A stretch of 64,000 bases of DNA, from contig NZ_CP063373.1 in assembly GCF_015160855.1 (NCBI RefSeq), positions 7,192,001-7,256,000 of the forward strand. The letters run 5' to 3'. Within the stretch, counting starts at the first letter, position 1; every line of letters begins with the position of its first letter. The notes beneath the pieces are model-generated. The model was not told where the DNA came from and searched no databases. It worked only from the letters and a program-made list of their open reading frames with translations. The position numbers and the translations under genes are program-made. Shown here in pieces: positions 35,283 through 44,399 of this stretch. The stretch comes from Streptomyces ferrugineus (GTDB lineage Bacteria; Actinomycetota; Actinomycetes; Streptomycetales; Streptomycetaceae).

Positions 35283-36167
35283 ATGATTCGCTCCCAGCGC
35301 TGGAAGGGTGCCGCGTTCACGGTGCCCTTCCAGCTCGGCTTCGTCTTCCTCTATCTGCTTCCGATCGGTTACGCCGTCTACCAGTCGCTGTATCTGGAGA
35401 AGTCGTCCGGGCTGGGCCTCGGCGGCGCGACCACCGAGTTCGTCGGGCTGGACAACTACGGCCAGGGCCTGACCGACTCGGCGTTCATGGGCTCCATCCT
35501 GAGGGTGGTGCTGTTCGCCTGTGTCCAGATCCCGTTCATGCTGCTCGTCAGCCTGGTGCTGGCGCTCTTCCTGGACGCGGCCACCTCGAAGGTGGCGAGC
35601 CGGTTCCGGATCGTGCTGCTGGTCCCGTACATGATCCCCGGGGTGGTCGCGGCCATCGTGTGGATCAACCTGTACAGCCCCGAGGTGGGTCCGCTGACGC
35701 CGCTCGGGAACCTGTTCGGGTTCGACTGGAACTTCTTCGCGCCCTCGATGGTGTGGCCGGCCATCGGCAACCTGCTGACCTGGCACGGCATCGGCTACAA
35801 CATGGTGATCATCTACTCGGCGCTCCAGGGCGTGCCCCGGGAGCTCTTCGAGGCCGCGCGCCTCGACGGCGCCTCGGAGCTGCGGATCGCACTGAGCATC
35901 AAGGTCCCGTTCGTGCGCGGCGCGCTCGTCCTGACGGCTCTGCTGTCGATCATCCAGATGCTGCAGATCTTCAACGAGCCCGCGCTGTTCCGGAACGTGA
36001 CCCCGCAGACGGTCAGCGACAGCTTCACCCCGATCATGATCATCTACAACCAGGCGTTCAACGCCGCCAACTACCACTACGCCGCGGCCCTGTCGGTGCT
36101 GCTGGCCCTGATCCTCGGGGTCGCCTCCTTCCTCTTCTACCGGCTCACCTCGAGGGAGGTCGACTGA
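35283..36167 (+). CDS. Carbohydrate ABC transporter permease (CUT1, MalF type)
   Basis: The protein has 294 residues with six membrane helices and the EAA loop ELFEAARLDGASELRIALSI. It begins 10 bp after the binding-protein stop, and its stop overlaps the next start (ATGA-type overlap at 36165-36169). It forms an importer with the neighbouring permease. No ATPase gene is present in the operon. Confidence 0.93.
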   Translation: MIRSQRWKGAAFTVPFQLGFVFLYLLPIGYAVYQSLYLEKSSGLGLGGATTEFVGLDNYGQGLTDSAFMGSILRVVLFACVQIPFMLLVSLVLALFLDAATSKVASRFRIVLLVPYMIPGVVAAIVWINLYSPEVGPLTPLGNLFGFDWNFFAPSMVWPAIGNLLTWHGIGYNMVIIYSALQGVPRELFEAARLDGASELRIALSIKVPFVRGALVLTALLSIIQMLQIFNEPALFRNVTPQTVSDSFTPIMIIYNQAFNAANYHYAAALSVLLALILGVASFLFYRLTSREVD

Positions 36168-37117
36168 TGGCGCTGACGGAAAACCGTAAGGAAGACGGCA
36201 CGGACAACGGCACGCGAACCGCCGCCGTGCCGCCCCGCAAGGGCACCGTCCGACGGCTCGCCGCCCCGGACCCGGCCTCGCGTTCCAGGGGCGGCCAGCG
36301 CTTCCTGCTGCTGGGTCTGATCATGGCGAGCGTCTACAGCCTCTTTCCGGTGTACTGGCTGATCATCGCCTCGACCAAGGACCGCGTGGGGCTCTACCAG
36401 AGCAACGGGCTGTGGTTCTCCGGCTGGCACCTGTGGGACAACCTGGAGCAGGTCTTCACCTACGAGGGCGGCATCTTCCTGCGCTGGACCGCCAACTCGT
36501 TCCTGTACGCCGGTGTCGGCTCCCTCGGCGGCACGCTGATCGCGCTGGCCACGGGCTACGGCCTCGCCCGCTTCGACTTCCCCGGACGGGGCGCGGTGTT
36601 CGCGGCCGTGGTGGGCTCGTTCCTCATCCCGATCGCCCTGCTCACGCTCCCGCTGTACCTGCTGTTCTCGGCGATCGGGCTGGTCGACACCCCGTGGGCG
36701 ATGCTGATCCCCTGTCTGATCAACCCGTTCAGCGTGTACCTGGCCAAGGTGTACACAGAAGCCACCATCCCGTATGAGCTCCTGGAGGCCGCCCGCATCG
36801 ACGGCGCCGGTGAGCTGCGGATCTTCTTCAGCATCGTGCTGCGGATGATGACCACCGGCGGTGCGACCGTCTTCCTGCTCGCCTTCGTCAACACCTGGAA
36901 CGCGTTCTTCCTCCCCCTGACCGTGCTGCGCGGCCAGGAGAACTGGACGCTCAACCTGGGTCTGTACCACTGGTCCGGCAAGAAGCTGGAGTCGGGCATC
37001 GACGTCACCAGCCTCGTCCTGACCGGCGCGCTGCTGTCCATCATCCCGATGGCGATCATGATGGTCGCGATGCGGCGCTACTGGCGCAGCGGCGTGACGC
37101 TCGGCGCCCTGAAGTGA
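36167..37117 (+). CDS. Carbohydrate ABC transporter permease (CUT1, MalG type)
   Basis: The protein has 316 residues with a hydrophilic N terminus of about 44 residues, six membrane helices and the EAA loop ELLEAARIDGAGELRIFFSI. The ATG shares a base with the upstream TGA, after the ribosome site GGGAGG inside the preceding gene. It pairs with the MalF-type permease at 35283. Confidence 0.93.
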   Translation: MALTENRKEDGTDNGTRTAAVPPRKGTVRRLAAPDPASRSRGGQRFLLLGLIMASVYSLFPVYWLIIASTKDRVGLYQSNGLWFSGWHLWDNLEQVFTYEGGIFLRWTANSFLYAGVGSLGGTLIALATGYGLARFDFPGRGAVFAAVVGSFLIPIALLTLPLYLLFSAIGLVDTPWAMLIPCLINPFSVYLAKVYTEATIPYELLEAARIDGAGELRIFFSIVLRMMTTGGATVFLLAFVNTWNAFFLPLTVLRGQENWTLNLGLYHWSGKKLESGIDVTSLVLTGALLSIIPMAIMMVAMRRYWRSGVTLGALK

Positions 37118-37145
37118 GCCCACCGCCCGGGATCCGCACCTGACT

Positions 37146-37187
37146 CCTGGGGGCCGCGGGCGACCCTGACTCCCCGTGGCCCCCAGG
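37146..37187 (+). terminator. Strong hairpin between permease and GH43 genes
   Basis: A 14-bp stem (37146-37159 with 37174-37187; one G-T wobble) with a 14-nt loop is followed by TTT. It lies 29 bp after the permease stop and 27 bp before the GH43 start, so it may partly terminate the transporter transcript or stabilise its 3' end. Confidence 0.65.
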
Positions 37188-37214
37188 TTTGACCGAAGCC
37201 CCTGGAGCCCTTCC

Positions 37215-38804
37215 GTGACCGTGCTGCACAACCCCGTCATCCGCGGCTTCGCCCCCGACCCCTCCCTGGTCCGGGTCGGTGCGTGGTACTACGTGGCGAC
37301 CAGTTCCTTCGAGTGGTTCCCGACGATCCCGGTCCACCGCTCCCGCGACCTGGCGCACTGGGAGTACGCGGGCCACGTCCGGGGCGCGGTCCCCGGCGGC
37401 TCGCTCGCGGGTGTCCCCGACTCCGGTGGCGTCTGGGCACCGTCGCTGAGCTGGGACGGGGAGCGGTTCTGGGTGGTGTACTCGGTCGTGCGCTCGGTCG
37501 GGACGCCGTACTTCGACCTCGACACCTACGTCGCCACGGCCACGGAGGTCGACGGCGAGTGGAGTGCCCCGCGTCGCATCGCGAGCCACGGCTTCGACCC
37601 CGCGCTCTTCCATCACGAGGGCCGGCTGTGGCTGCTCAACATGCAGAGCGACCACCGCCCGGGCGGGCAGCGATTCGCCGGGATCGTCCTGACCGAGCTG
37701 GACCGCGAGACCCTGGCCCGGGTCGGTGACACGCACCTGCTGCTGCGGCACGAACGGCTCATCGAGGGACCGAAGTTGGTCAAGCGCGACGGCTGGTTCC
37801 ACCTGGTGCTGGCGGACGGCGGCACGGGGGTCGAGCACGGGGTGCTGGTGGCACGCAGTCGTGCGATCACCGGCCCTTACGAGCTCGACAGCCAGCCCCT
37901 GCTGACGACGCGCGACGATCCGTCGGTGCCGTTGCAGAAGGCCGGGCACGCGGAGTTGGTCGAGACGCCGGACGGCGAGTGGGTGATGAGCCACCTCGCG
38001 GCACGGCCGTTGCGGACGCCGGACGGCCCGCGCTGCCCCCTCGGCCGGGAGACCGCGATCCAGGCGCTGACCTGGGACAAGGCGGGCTGGCCCCGGCTGC
38101 GGCAGGGCGGCTGGCACCCGGCGGTCGAGGTCGACGTGCCGACGCCTCCCGCCGAGCCGGGGCCCCGGCTCGCCGACCCCGACGACCCGTTGGGCTGGCC
38201 CTGGAGCACCCCGCGCGGCTACGCCGACCCCGGCTGGGCCGACGCCACCGCCCGCCCCGGCTGGATCCGGCTGCGCGGCCGGCACGGACCCGAGTCGCGG
38301 TGGGCGTACAGCCTGCTGGCGCAGCGGATCACCGAGCACCGCGCGGAGGCGGAGGTGACGGTCGAGGCCCGGCCGCGCTCCTTCACACAGGCCGCCGGGC
38401 TGGTCCTGCGGTACAACTCCGAGGCGTATCTGAGCCTCGACCTCACCTGGGCGGAGCCCGAGGGCGAGGAGCAGCGCGGGCAGCAGTGGCGAGGCGAGGG
38501 CCGTACGGTGCTGAGCCTCGTGGAGCGCGAGGAGTTCGGCACGCGGCGGGCGGCCGTGGTGGACGTGGCCGCGGGCGCGCCGTTGACCTTGGGTGTGACG
38601 GTCGAGGACGGCCGGGCGCGGTTCTGGTACGTCCGTGAGGGTGTGCGCGCCCCGGTCGGCCCGCCGCTGGACTTCACCAGGCTGTCGGACGACTACGGCT
38701 CCAAGCTGCGCTTCACCGGGTCGATGGCCGGCGTCCATGCCGTGGACCTCGTCGACTCGTCGTTCACGGCCGACTTCACGGGATTCCGCCTCACCTGCTG
38801 GTGA
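37215..38804 (+). CDS. GH43 beta-xylosidase / alpha-L-arabinofuranosidase, intracellular
   Basis: The protein has 529 residues and no signal peptide. The N-terminal propeller has NPVIRGFAPDPS (base Asp), HGFDPALF (second Asp) and IEGPKLVKRDG (acid Glu), the three-residue set of GH43_10-12 xylosidases. The C-terminal beta sandwich (about 340-529) is the DUF1349-like domain usual in this subgroup. It would hydrolyse xylo- or arabino-oligosaccharides after import by the transporter encoded just upstream. GTG 37215 is chosen because CTGGAG lies 8 nt before it; the frame is open upstream but overlaps the hairpin. Confidence 0.9.
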   Translation: MTVLHNPVIRGFAPDPSLVRVGAWYYVATSSFEWFPTIPVHRSRDLAHWEYAGHVRGAVPGGSLAGVPDSGGVWAPSLSWDGERFWVVYSVVRSVGTPYFDLDTYVATATEVDGEWSAPRRIASHGFDPALFHHEGRLWLLNMQSDHRPGGQRFAGIVLTELDRETLARVGDTHLLLRHERLIEGPKLVKRDGWFHLVLADGGTGVEHGVLVARSRAITGPYELDSQPLLTTRDDPSVPLQKAGHAELVETPDGEWVMSHLAARPLRTPDGPRCPLGRETAIQALTWDKAGWPRLRQGGWHPAVEVDVPTPPAEPGPRLADPDDPLGWPWSTPRGYADPGWADATARPGWIRLRGRHGPESRWAYSLLAQRITEHRAEAEVTVEARPRSFTQAAGLVLRYNSEAYLSLDLTWAEPEGEEQRGQQWRGEGRTVLSLVEREEFGTRRAAVVDVAAGAPLTLGVTVEDGRARFWYVREGVRAPVGPPLDFTRLSDDYGSKLRFTGSMAGVHAVDLVDSSFTADFTGFRLTCW

Positions 38805-38898
38805 TCCCGGGCATGTTCGAAGTTTCGAAAGTCACGGCCCGTGCGCTCCTGCGAACTGACGGGCTCTTCCGGACTCAGCGCGGCGAACCTAGGGTAGG

Positions 38899-38906
38899 AA
38901 GCGCTT
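38899..38906. promoter_or_regulatory. Probable LacI operator, AAGCGCTT, autoregulatory position
   Basis: AAGCGCTT followed by ACTG lies 63 bp upstream of the LacI start at 38969. The core is identical to that at 9907, which suggests this regulator binds itself and the CE12/PL4 promoter. A palindromic TTCGAAGTTTCGAA segment lies further upstream at about 38817-38830. Confidence 0.6.
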
Positions 38907-38968
38907 ACTGTTTCCGCGCTGGTCGAAACTTTTCATGGCCCTCGGGCGGGCCGGAGAGGTGGTTCCCG

Positions 38969-40012
38969 ATGGTCCGAACGGACGGTGCGAGCGTGGCTGC
39001 CGGACCGACCCTCGCGGTCGTGGCACGCGAGGCCGGGGTGTCGGTGCCGACCGCCTCCAAGGTGGTCAACGGCCGGGAGGACGTGGCTCCGGAGACCCGC
39101 CGCCGGGTCACCGAGGCGCTCGACCGGCTCGGCTACGTCCGCAGACCGCGCTTCGAGGCGGCGAAGACACCGGGCCTGGTCGACCTCGTCGTGCACTCGC
39201 TGGACACCTCCTGGTCGGGCGCGGTGCTGCACGGGGTGGAGGCGGCGGCCCACGACGCGGGCCTGGAGGTGGTGGTGTCGGCGGGGCTGACCCGGACGCG
39301 GGGCGCCCGACCGGAGCGGGGCTGGCTGGACAAGCTCATCGCGCGCGGCTCCTCCGGGGTGCTGTTCAACCTGGCCGAGCTGACCGCGTCGCAGTACGCG
39401 TGGCTGGAACAGCACCGCATCCCGTTCGTGATGATCGACCCGGTGCTGGAGCCGCCGCCGGGCGTGGTGTCCGTGGGCGCGGCGAACTGGCAGGGCGGGG
39501 TGACGGCGACCGAGCATCTGCTGGCGCTGGGCCATGAGCGGATCGCGGTCATCGCCGGTCACCAGCGCAAGATGTGCAGCACCGCCCGGGTGGCCGGGTA
39601 TCGCTCGGCGCTCGCCTCGGCCGGGGTGCGGCACCGTCCCGAGTACGTCCGGCACGCGGGCTTCGACGAGGGCGTGGCCCGCTGCCGGATGCTGGAGCTC
39701 CTCGATCTGCCCGAACCGCCGACGGCCGTCTTCGTCTGCTCGGACCGGATGGCCCTCGGGGTCTACGAGGCGCTGGCGGAACGGGACTTGACGGTGCCGA
39801 GCGATATGAGCGTGGTCGGCTTCGACGATCTGCCGGAGGCCCGCTGGATCTCCCCGGCCCTCACCACGGTCCGCCAGCCGCTGTCGGAGATGGCGGCGAC
39901 GGCGCTGCGGCTGCTGGTGCGGATGATGGACGGGGACCGGCCGGAGAGCACACGGACGGAGCTGTCGACGCGGCTGGTGGAACGGTCGAGCACGGCCGTG
40001 CCGCGCGTCTGA
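38969..40012 (+). CDS. LacI family transcriptional regulator
   Basis: The protein has 347 residues. The N-terminal DNA-binding part reads LAVVAREAGVSVPTASKVVNG, a helix-turn-helix variant with TASKVVNG typical of the actinobacterial xylose/arabinose-type LacI regulators. The ligand domain follows (VDLVVHSLDTSWSGAVLHG, GHERIAVIAGHQ, GFDDLPEARWISPALTTVRQPL). It differs clearly from the two other LacI proteins here. ATG 38969 has a GGAGAGG ribosome site. It is a candidate regulator for the AAGCGCTT sites in this window. Confidence 0.93.
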   Translation: MVRTDGASVAAGPTLAVVAREAGVSVPTASKVVNGREDVAPETRRRVTEALDRLGYVRRPRFEAAKTPGLVDLVVHSLDTSWSGAVLHGVEAAAHDAGLEVVVSAGLTRTRGARPERGWLDKLIARGSSGVLFNLAELTASQYAWLEQHRIPFVMIDPVLEPPPGVVSVGAANWQGGVTATEHLLALGHERIAVIAGHQRKMCSTARVAGYRSALASAGVRHRPEYVRHAGFDEGVARCRMLELLDLPEPPTAVFVCSDRMALGVYEALAERDLTVPSDMSVVGFDDLPEARWISPALTTVRQPLSEMAATALRLLVRMMDGDRPESTRTELSTRLVERSSTAVPRV

Positions 40013-40058
40013 CGGCGATCCCCGGCGACGGCCGGGGTCTCGGCTGCGGGACGAGCCT

Positions 40059-40469
40059 TCAGCTCTTCTTCTGCGCTGTCGTTCCCCTCCGCCTGGTTGT
40101 GGTGCTCTTGCGGGGTGCGGCCGCCTTCTTCGCACGCGGCGCCGCCCCTTGCCCTTCGTGCGTCTCTCCCCGTGTCCTGCCGCGTACGACGTAGGTGGCC
40201 CCGCCGATGGCGACGGCGATCGGCCATTCGAGCGCCCCGGCGACCGTCAGTGCGCCCAGGCCGCCGTAGAAGAGCAGATCACTGCCCGGGACCGCGGGCA
40301 GTCGGCCCCTGCCCGGGAGACCGGGCACTCGTGAGGTCAACTCCTGCGCGCTGGCCTTGAGATCTCCCGGAGTCATGTACGGGAGGGACAGGTCGGGATG
40401 GGCGTGGTGCATGTGCAGTACCTGACCGCCGTCCCCGGACGCCTTGGTCTGAGCTGAGCTGGACATCAT
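40059..40469 (-). CDS. Small membrane protein with basic C-terminal tail, unknown function
   Basis: The protein has about 136 residues. The centre has a hydrophobic stretch of two short helices (LLFYGGLGALTVAGALEWPIAVAIGGATYVV), and the C-terminal 45 residues are rich in Lys, Arg and Thr and end KSTTTRRRGTTAQKKS, like a nucleic-acid-binding or membrane-surface tail. No family was recognised. ATG 40469 or 40466 are possible starts, with GTG 40478 a few codons upstream. Codon use is normal for the window, so it is probably real. Confidence 0.65.
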   Translation of the reverse strand: MMSSSAQTKASGDGGQVLHMHHAHPDLSLPYMTPGDLKASAQELTSRVPGLPGRGRLPAVPGSDLLFYGGLGALTVAGALEWPIAVAIGGATYVVRGRTRGETHEGQGAAPRAKKAAAPRKSTTTRRRGTTAQKKS

Positions 40470-40665
40470 GCGAACCACTCAAATCGAGCCAATTGAATCC
40501 AATGCCTCTCATTACATTCTGACGCGCATGGCGACCGGACGGAATCGCCGGCCGGTGGAAGACCGGGCCTCTTTCCGGCATGACCGGGACGCCGCGGAGG
40601 CGATGCCGCACATCCTCGCCGCGGCCCTCGCCAACGTGGCGATCGGCCTGCTCGAAGCGCTGATC

Positions 40666-41794
40666 ATGCGCCCCCTTCAAACGCAGGAGTTTCCTGGCGT
40701 CGGCCGCGGTGGCGGCCGGGACGTCGGCCGCGGTCGCCGGCACCGCGCAGGCCGCCGCGCCGACGGCGGGCGCACCGGCCGCCGCGGCCGGCCTCGGGTC
40801 CGTGGCGCGTCTGATGGCCGTCCCCGCGGACAGCCGCGGCGTCGAGTGGCTCAGGTCCGCCCTTCAGGTCGCCGTGGGACTCGAACTCGCCACCATCCCG
40901 CCCTACCTGTGCGGCTGGTGGTCCGTCAGGGACCACCGCGGCGAGGTCGCGCGGATGCTGCGGCGCATCGTCGGTGACGAGATGTACCACCTGGGCATCG
41001 TCTGCAACCTGCTCACGGCCGTGGGCGGCAGGCCGCGGATCAAGGCCGCCGCACCGGTGTACCCGGGGCCGCTGCCGGGCGGGGTGCGGGCCGGGGTGAC
41101 CGTCTACCTCTCGGGCCTGACCAGGCCCTTCGTACGCGATGTGATGATGGCGATCGAGGCCCCCGAGGAGTCCCTCGCCCGCAACGCGGCCTCCCCCACC
41201 GTCGGGGAGTTCTACGAGGGCATGCTCCGGGCGTTCCGGACCGTGCGCCCTGAGCTGTCGACGCGGACCCAGGTGACCCAGCACATCGACTCCGACGAAC
41301 TGCGGCCGGTGCGCAGCCTCGACGACGTCGAGCACGCCATCGAGATCATCAGGGAGCAGGGCGAGGGCACCGACAGCTCCCCGCTCGACACCTTCTCGGA
41401 CGACCGTCCCGCGCACTACTACGCCTTCGGCGAGATCTACCACGGCCGGGAGCTGCGCCCGACCGACGACGGCTGGCGGTACGTCGGCGGGCCCGTGCCC
41501 TTCCCCGACGTACGCCCCATGGCCCCCGTCCCGGCCGGCGGCTGGCGCAACCCGCCGGCCCATGTCGGCGGTCTTCTGTTCCGCTTCGACGCCATGTACA
41601 GCACGGTGCTGGACTCCCTCGACGCGGCCTGGGCGGGCGGCGGCCACCGCGCCCTGGGGGCGGGCATCCACACCATGCGCGGACTGGAGCGCCCCGCCGT
41701 GGAGCTGATGGAGACCGCCATCCCCAACACCCGCAGCACCTACGGCCCCCAGTTCCACGCCCTGCGCAGGCCCGGCACGCGGGACGGCGCTTAA
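40666..41794 (+). CDS. Ferritin-like domain protein with an apparent frameshift in its Tat signal
   Basis: The main frame from GTG 40709 gives 361 residues with a VioB-like ferritin domain (PF12902 type): LATIPPYLCGWW, the metal-binding GDEMYHLGIVCNLL and a C-terminal ALELMET-like helix. The frame directly before GTG 40709 encodes KRRSFLASAAVAAG, a perfect twin-arginine signal, but it reaches a stop at 40661 with no start codon. ATG 40666 would give that signal if one C were removed from the run of five at 40671-40675. So there is a one-base insertion or a sequencing error. Members act as di-iron oxidases or as partners in natural-product pathways; the exact role is unknown. Convergent with ThuA (4-bp overlap). 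Confidence 0.75.
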
Positions 41795-42438
41795 CCCGCG
41801 TTCGCCGCCCAGTCGATGCCGCCGCGCAGATGGGCGCGGAAGTCCGGGTCCTCGTAGGCCTCCGCGGCGTGTCCGAGGGCCGTGTAGAAGACGCGGCCCG
41901 CGCCCTGCTCGCGGCACCACACCAGCGGGTGGTCCGCGCCCATGCCGCCTCCGTCGTACGACGACTCGTCGGCGGAGGCCAGCACCCGTACCGCGGCACG
42001 GGGGTTGGTGCGGAAGTCGTACCACTCGTCGACGAAGTCCCATACGGCGGGAAGGTGCCGGGTGGCCGGGTGCTCGTGGTCCTCGACGATCGCCTTGCCC
42101 GGCTGGTGGTCGGGGTGCCGGTCGAACCGGGCGCCCAGCAGTTCGCCGTAGTACGGCCAGTCGTACTCGGTGCAGGCCGCCGAGTGCACCCCGGCGAAGC
42201 CACCGCCCGCCTCGACGTACGCGGCGAGCCGCTCCCGCCCGGCGGGGGTGAGGACCTCGCCGCTGGTGGAGAGGAAGACGACGGCCGCGTATCCGTCGAG
42301 GGGCCCTTCGAGCGCTCGGGGGTCCTCGGTGTGGTCCACCTCGAAGCCGCCGACGGTGCGGAGGGCTTCGACGCCGGCCGGGATCGAGTCGTGCCGGTAG
42401 GCGGTGGTGCGGGTGTAGACGAGGAGTCGTACAGGCAT
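41791..42438 (-). CDS. ThuA-like domain protein
   Basis: The protein has 215 residues with the ThuA fold, a glutamine-amidotransferase-like domain: LLVYTRTTAYRHDSIPAG, GYAAVVFLSTSGEVLTPAGRERL, GGGFAGVHSAACTEYDWPYYGELLGARFDRHP and the C-terminal GRVFYTALGHAAEAYEDPDFRAHL. ThuA proteins occur with sugar catabolism genes (trehalose utilisation) but lack the catalytic Cys of amidotransferases. Its ends overlap the convergent ferritin-like gene. No signal peptide, so cytoplasmic. Confidence 0.9.
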   Translation of the reverse strand: MPVRLLVYTRTTAYRHDSIPAGVEALRTVGGFEVDHTEDPRALEGPLDGYAAVVFLSTSGEVLTPAGRERLAAYVEAGGGFAGVHSAACTEYDWPYYGELLGARFDRHPDHQPGKAIVEDHEHPATRHLPAVWDFVDEWYDFRTNPRAAVRVLASADESSYDGGGMGADHPLVWCREQGAGRVFYTALGHAAEAYEDPDFRAHLRGGIDWAANAG

Positions 42439-42594
42439 GCGAATGAGCCTAGGTCGGCTCGCGTGTACGGCGCACTCGTCCCGGTGATCCGAAAATTTCG
42501 GCCCGCCCGGCCCGGTGGACGGTAGCGTCCAACCGCGCCCGTGGTTGAGTCCGTTCACCCCTGCGCGTGACCGTACCCTCGCGACAATCCGTGC

Positions 42595-43617
42595 ATGACC
42601 CATGACTGGCAGCAGCAGATCCACGTGCTCCACGAGGAGTTGGTCCGCCGTGACGACCCGGCCGCCCGGGTGCGGGAGGCCGACGCGGTGGACGCCTCGC
42701 TGCGGTATCCCGGGTTCGCCCTGCGCGGGCCGGTGTTCGGGGTCGCCGTGCGGGATCCCGCGGTGGGGCCCGAGTGGCGGGTGCTGAAGCCGGTCGTGAA
42801 CGGGATGCCGCAGATGTGCCGGGACTCGCTCAACACCCACCTGTGGTTCCGCGCGAAGGACGACACCGACGATCCCGGCGTACGCGCCGAACTCCTCGCC
42901 GCCGTGGACCGGTTGAGCCGGGAGCCGGTGAACGAGGTGGAGGCGTGCGGCGTGCGGTACCGGATCGTGCGCGGGGACGAGTTCACCCGCTGCGACGACC
43001 ACGGCCTCGAGCCGCCCCGGCCCACCGACCCGGAGCCGGCCGAACGGACCTGGAACGTCCGCGACGACCACACCCCCTCCCCCGACCTGGACCTCGTCCT
43101 CGACGCCGACCTCCCGCAGGGCGGCCCGATGGCGGGCGCCCTGCGGGCCTGGCTGCGGAGCTTCGCGTACCGGGGCGTGCGGTTCCCCGCCGCCGTGCGC
43201 GGCGATTCGGAGCGGGCGGTGCGCTCCCATCCGGACGTCGTGCTGCTGCCCACCTGCTTCGGCGTGGTCGAACGCGAGGGCACCGGCTGGGAGCCGTCTC
43301 TCGCCGTCCAGGCCACCCCGCACGACGCCCGGCGCGTGCTGTACGACGCGATGGCCGAGATGTGGCCCATGCTGTACCGGTTCGACGACGCGAAGACGGC
43401 CGTGTACGCGAAGGCGGCCGAGGAGTTCCGGGCTCTGGAACGCGCCGACGAGGCGCGAGTGGCGGGCCGGGTGTTCCGGGTCTGCCGCGTCGAGCGCATG
43501 CTGCGCATGGGTCCCGACGGACCGGAGACCCCGCGCCCCTCGGACGTGGACGAGTACGGCCCCATGAAGATCCACCCGACGCTGCTCCCCGACGGCACCG
43601 TGGTCTTCGACGAGTGA
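42595..43617 (+). CDS. DUF5954 family protein
   Basis: The protein has 340 residues, matching an actinobacterial family called DUF5954. The pattern includes YPGFALRGPVFGVAVRDP, NTHLWFRAKDDTDD, YRIVRGDEF and a C-terminal RVCRVERMLRMGPDGPETPRPSD. There is no signal peptide or membrane helix. Function is unknown; members of this family are streptomycete housekeeping-like singletons. The start is ATG 42595. Confidence 0.8.
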   Translation: MTHDWQQQIHVLHEELVRRDDPAARVREADAVDASLRYPGFALRGPVFGVAVRDPAVGPEWRVLKPVVNGMPQMCRDSLNTHLWFRAKDDTDDPGVRAELLAAVDRLSREPVNEVEACGVRYRIVRGDEFTRCDDHGLEPPRPTDPEPAERTWNVRDDHTPSPDLDLVLDADLPQGGPMAGALRAWLRSFAYRGVRFPAAVRGDSERAVRSHPDVVLLPTCFGVVEREGTGWEPSLAVQATPHDARRVLYDAMAEMWPMLYRFDDAKTAVYAKAAEEFRALERADEARVAGRVFRVCRVERMLRMGPDGPETPRPSDVDEYGPMKIHPTLLPDGTVVFDE

Positions 43618-43682
43618 GCGACCACCCGTCCCGGCGCACAGGTGTTCCAAAACTCGGGCCGCCCTGCGTAGCCTCGGCTGCG

Positions 43683-44315
43683 ATGAACGCCATCCCCGCG
43701 CATCTGGATCACCTCGTCCTCGCGACCCCTGACCTGGCCGCCACCGTCGCCGACTTCGCCCGGCGCACCGGAGTGACCCCCGCCCTCGGCGGCGTGCACG
43801 TCGGGCTCGGCACCCGTAACCACCTGGTGTCGCTGGGCGGCACCAGCTACCTGGAGATCATCGGCCCGGATCCCGAGCAGTCCGCGCCCGGCCGGCCCCG
43901 CCCCTTCGACGTCGACGGGGTCACTGCCGCGCGCACGGTCACCTGGGCGATCCGCCCGCCCGACATGGACGCGGCCATCGCGGCCGCCCGTGCCCGGGGC
44001 TACGACCCCGGCCCGGCACAGCCGATGAGCCGCCGCAGGCCCGACGGCACCCTGCTCCGGTGGCGCCTCACCGACGGCGAGGACGCCCACCCCTCCGGCC
44101 TCGTCCCGTTCCTCATCGACTGGAGCGCCACGGTCCACCCCACCGCCTCCGGCCTGCCCGCCACGCCCCTGCTGTCCCTGTCCGCGAGCGCCCCCGACCC
44201 GGACGAGATCCGCCCCCTGCTGGCGGCCCTCGACACGGACCTCGACCTCACGACCGGCCCGGTGGGCATCTCCTTCACGGTGGCCACCCCGCTGGGCCCG
44301 GTGACCTTCGACTAG
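43683..44315 (+). CDS. VOC family protein (glyoxalase-like)
   Basis: The protein has 210 residues. It has a vicinal oxygen chelate fold of the glyoxalase_3 type: LDHLVLATPDLAATVADFARRTGV at the N terminus, with a metal-site-like His (HLDH), then NHLVSLGGTSYLEIIGPDP (the Glu of YLEI is the usual second ligand). The C-terminal half is related but lacks clear metal ligands. Substrate unknown. It begins 65 bp after the DUF5954 stop and may be co-transcribed. Confidence 0.88.
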   Translation: MNAIPAHLDHLVLATPDLAATVADFARRTGVTPALGGVHVGLGTRNHLVSLGGTSYLEIIGPDPEQSAPGRPRPFDVDGVTAARTVTWAIRPPDMDAAIAAARARGYDPGPAQPMSRRRPDGTLLRWRLTDGEDAHPSGLVPFLIDWSATVHPTASGLPATPLLSLSASAPDPDEIRPLLAALDTDLDLTTGPVGISFTVATPLGPVTFD

Positions 44316-44399
44316 CGACCCGGCCCCGGGGCAACCGTCCCGGCCCGGGTGTCCGATTCCTTCAAGACCGGCCCGCGCCCGGCTGTCTACGTTGGCCGC

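Noticed and set aside
33779..35320. Long antisense open frame across the binding-protein gene.
   Set aside because: It is a mirror of the real gene; peptide is low-complexity and unlike known proteins.
40468..40700. Reading frame resembling the C-terminal end of an insertion-sequence transposase (segment VEDRASFRHDRD to ALANVAIGLL).
   Set aside because: Similarity is short and from memory; no DDE residues, terminal inverted repeats or target duplication were seen. It stays as a weak possibility only.
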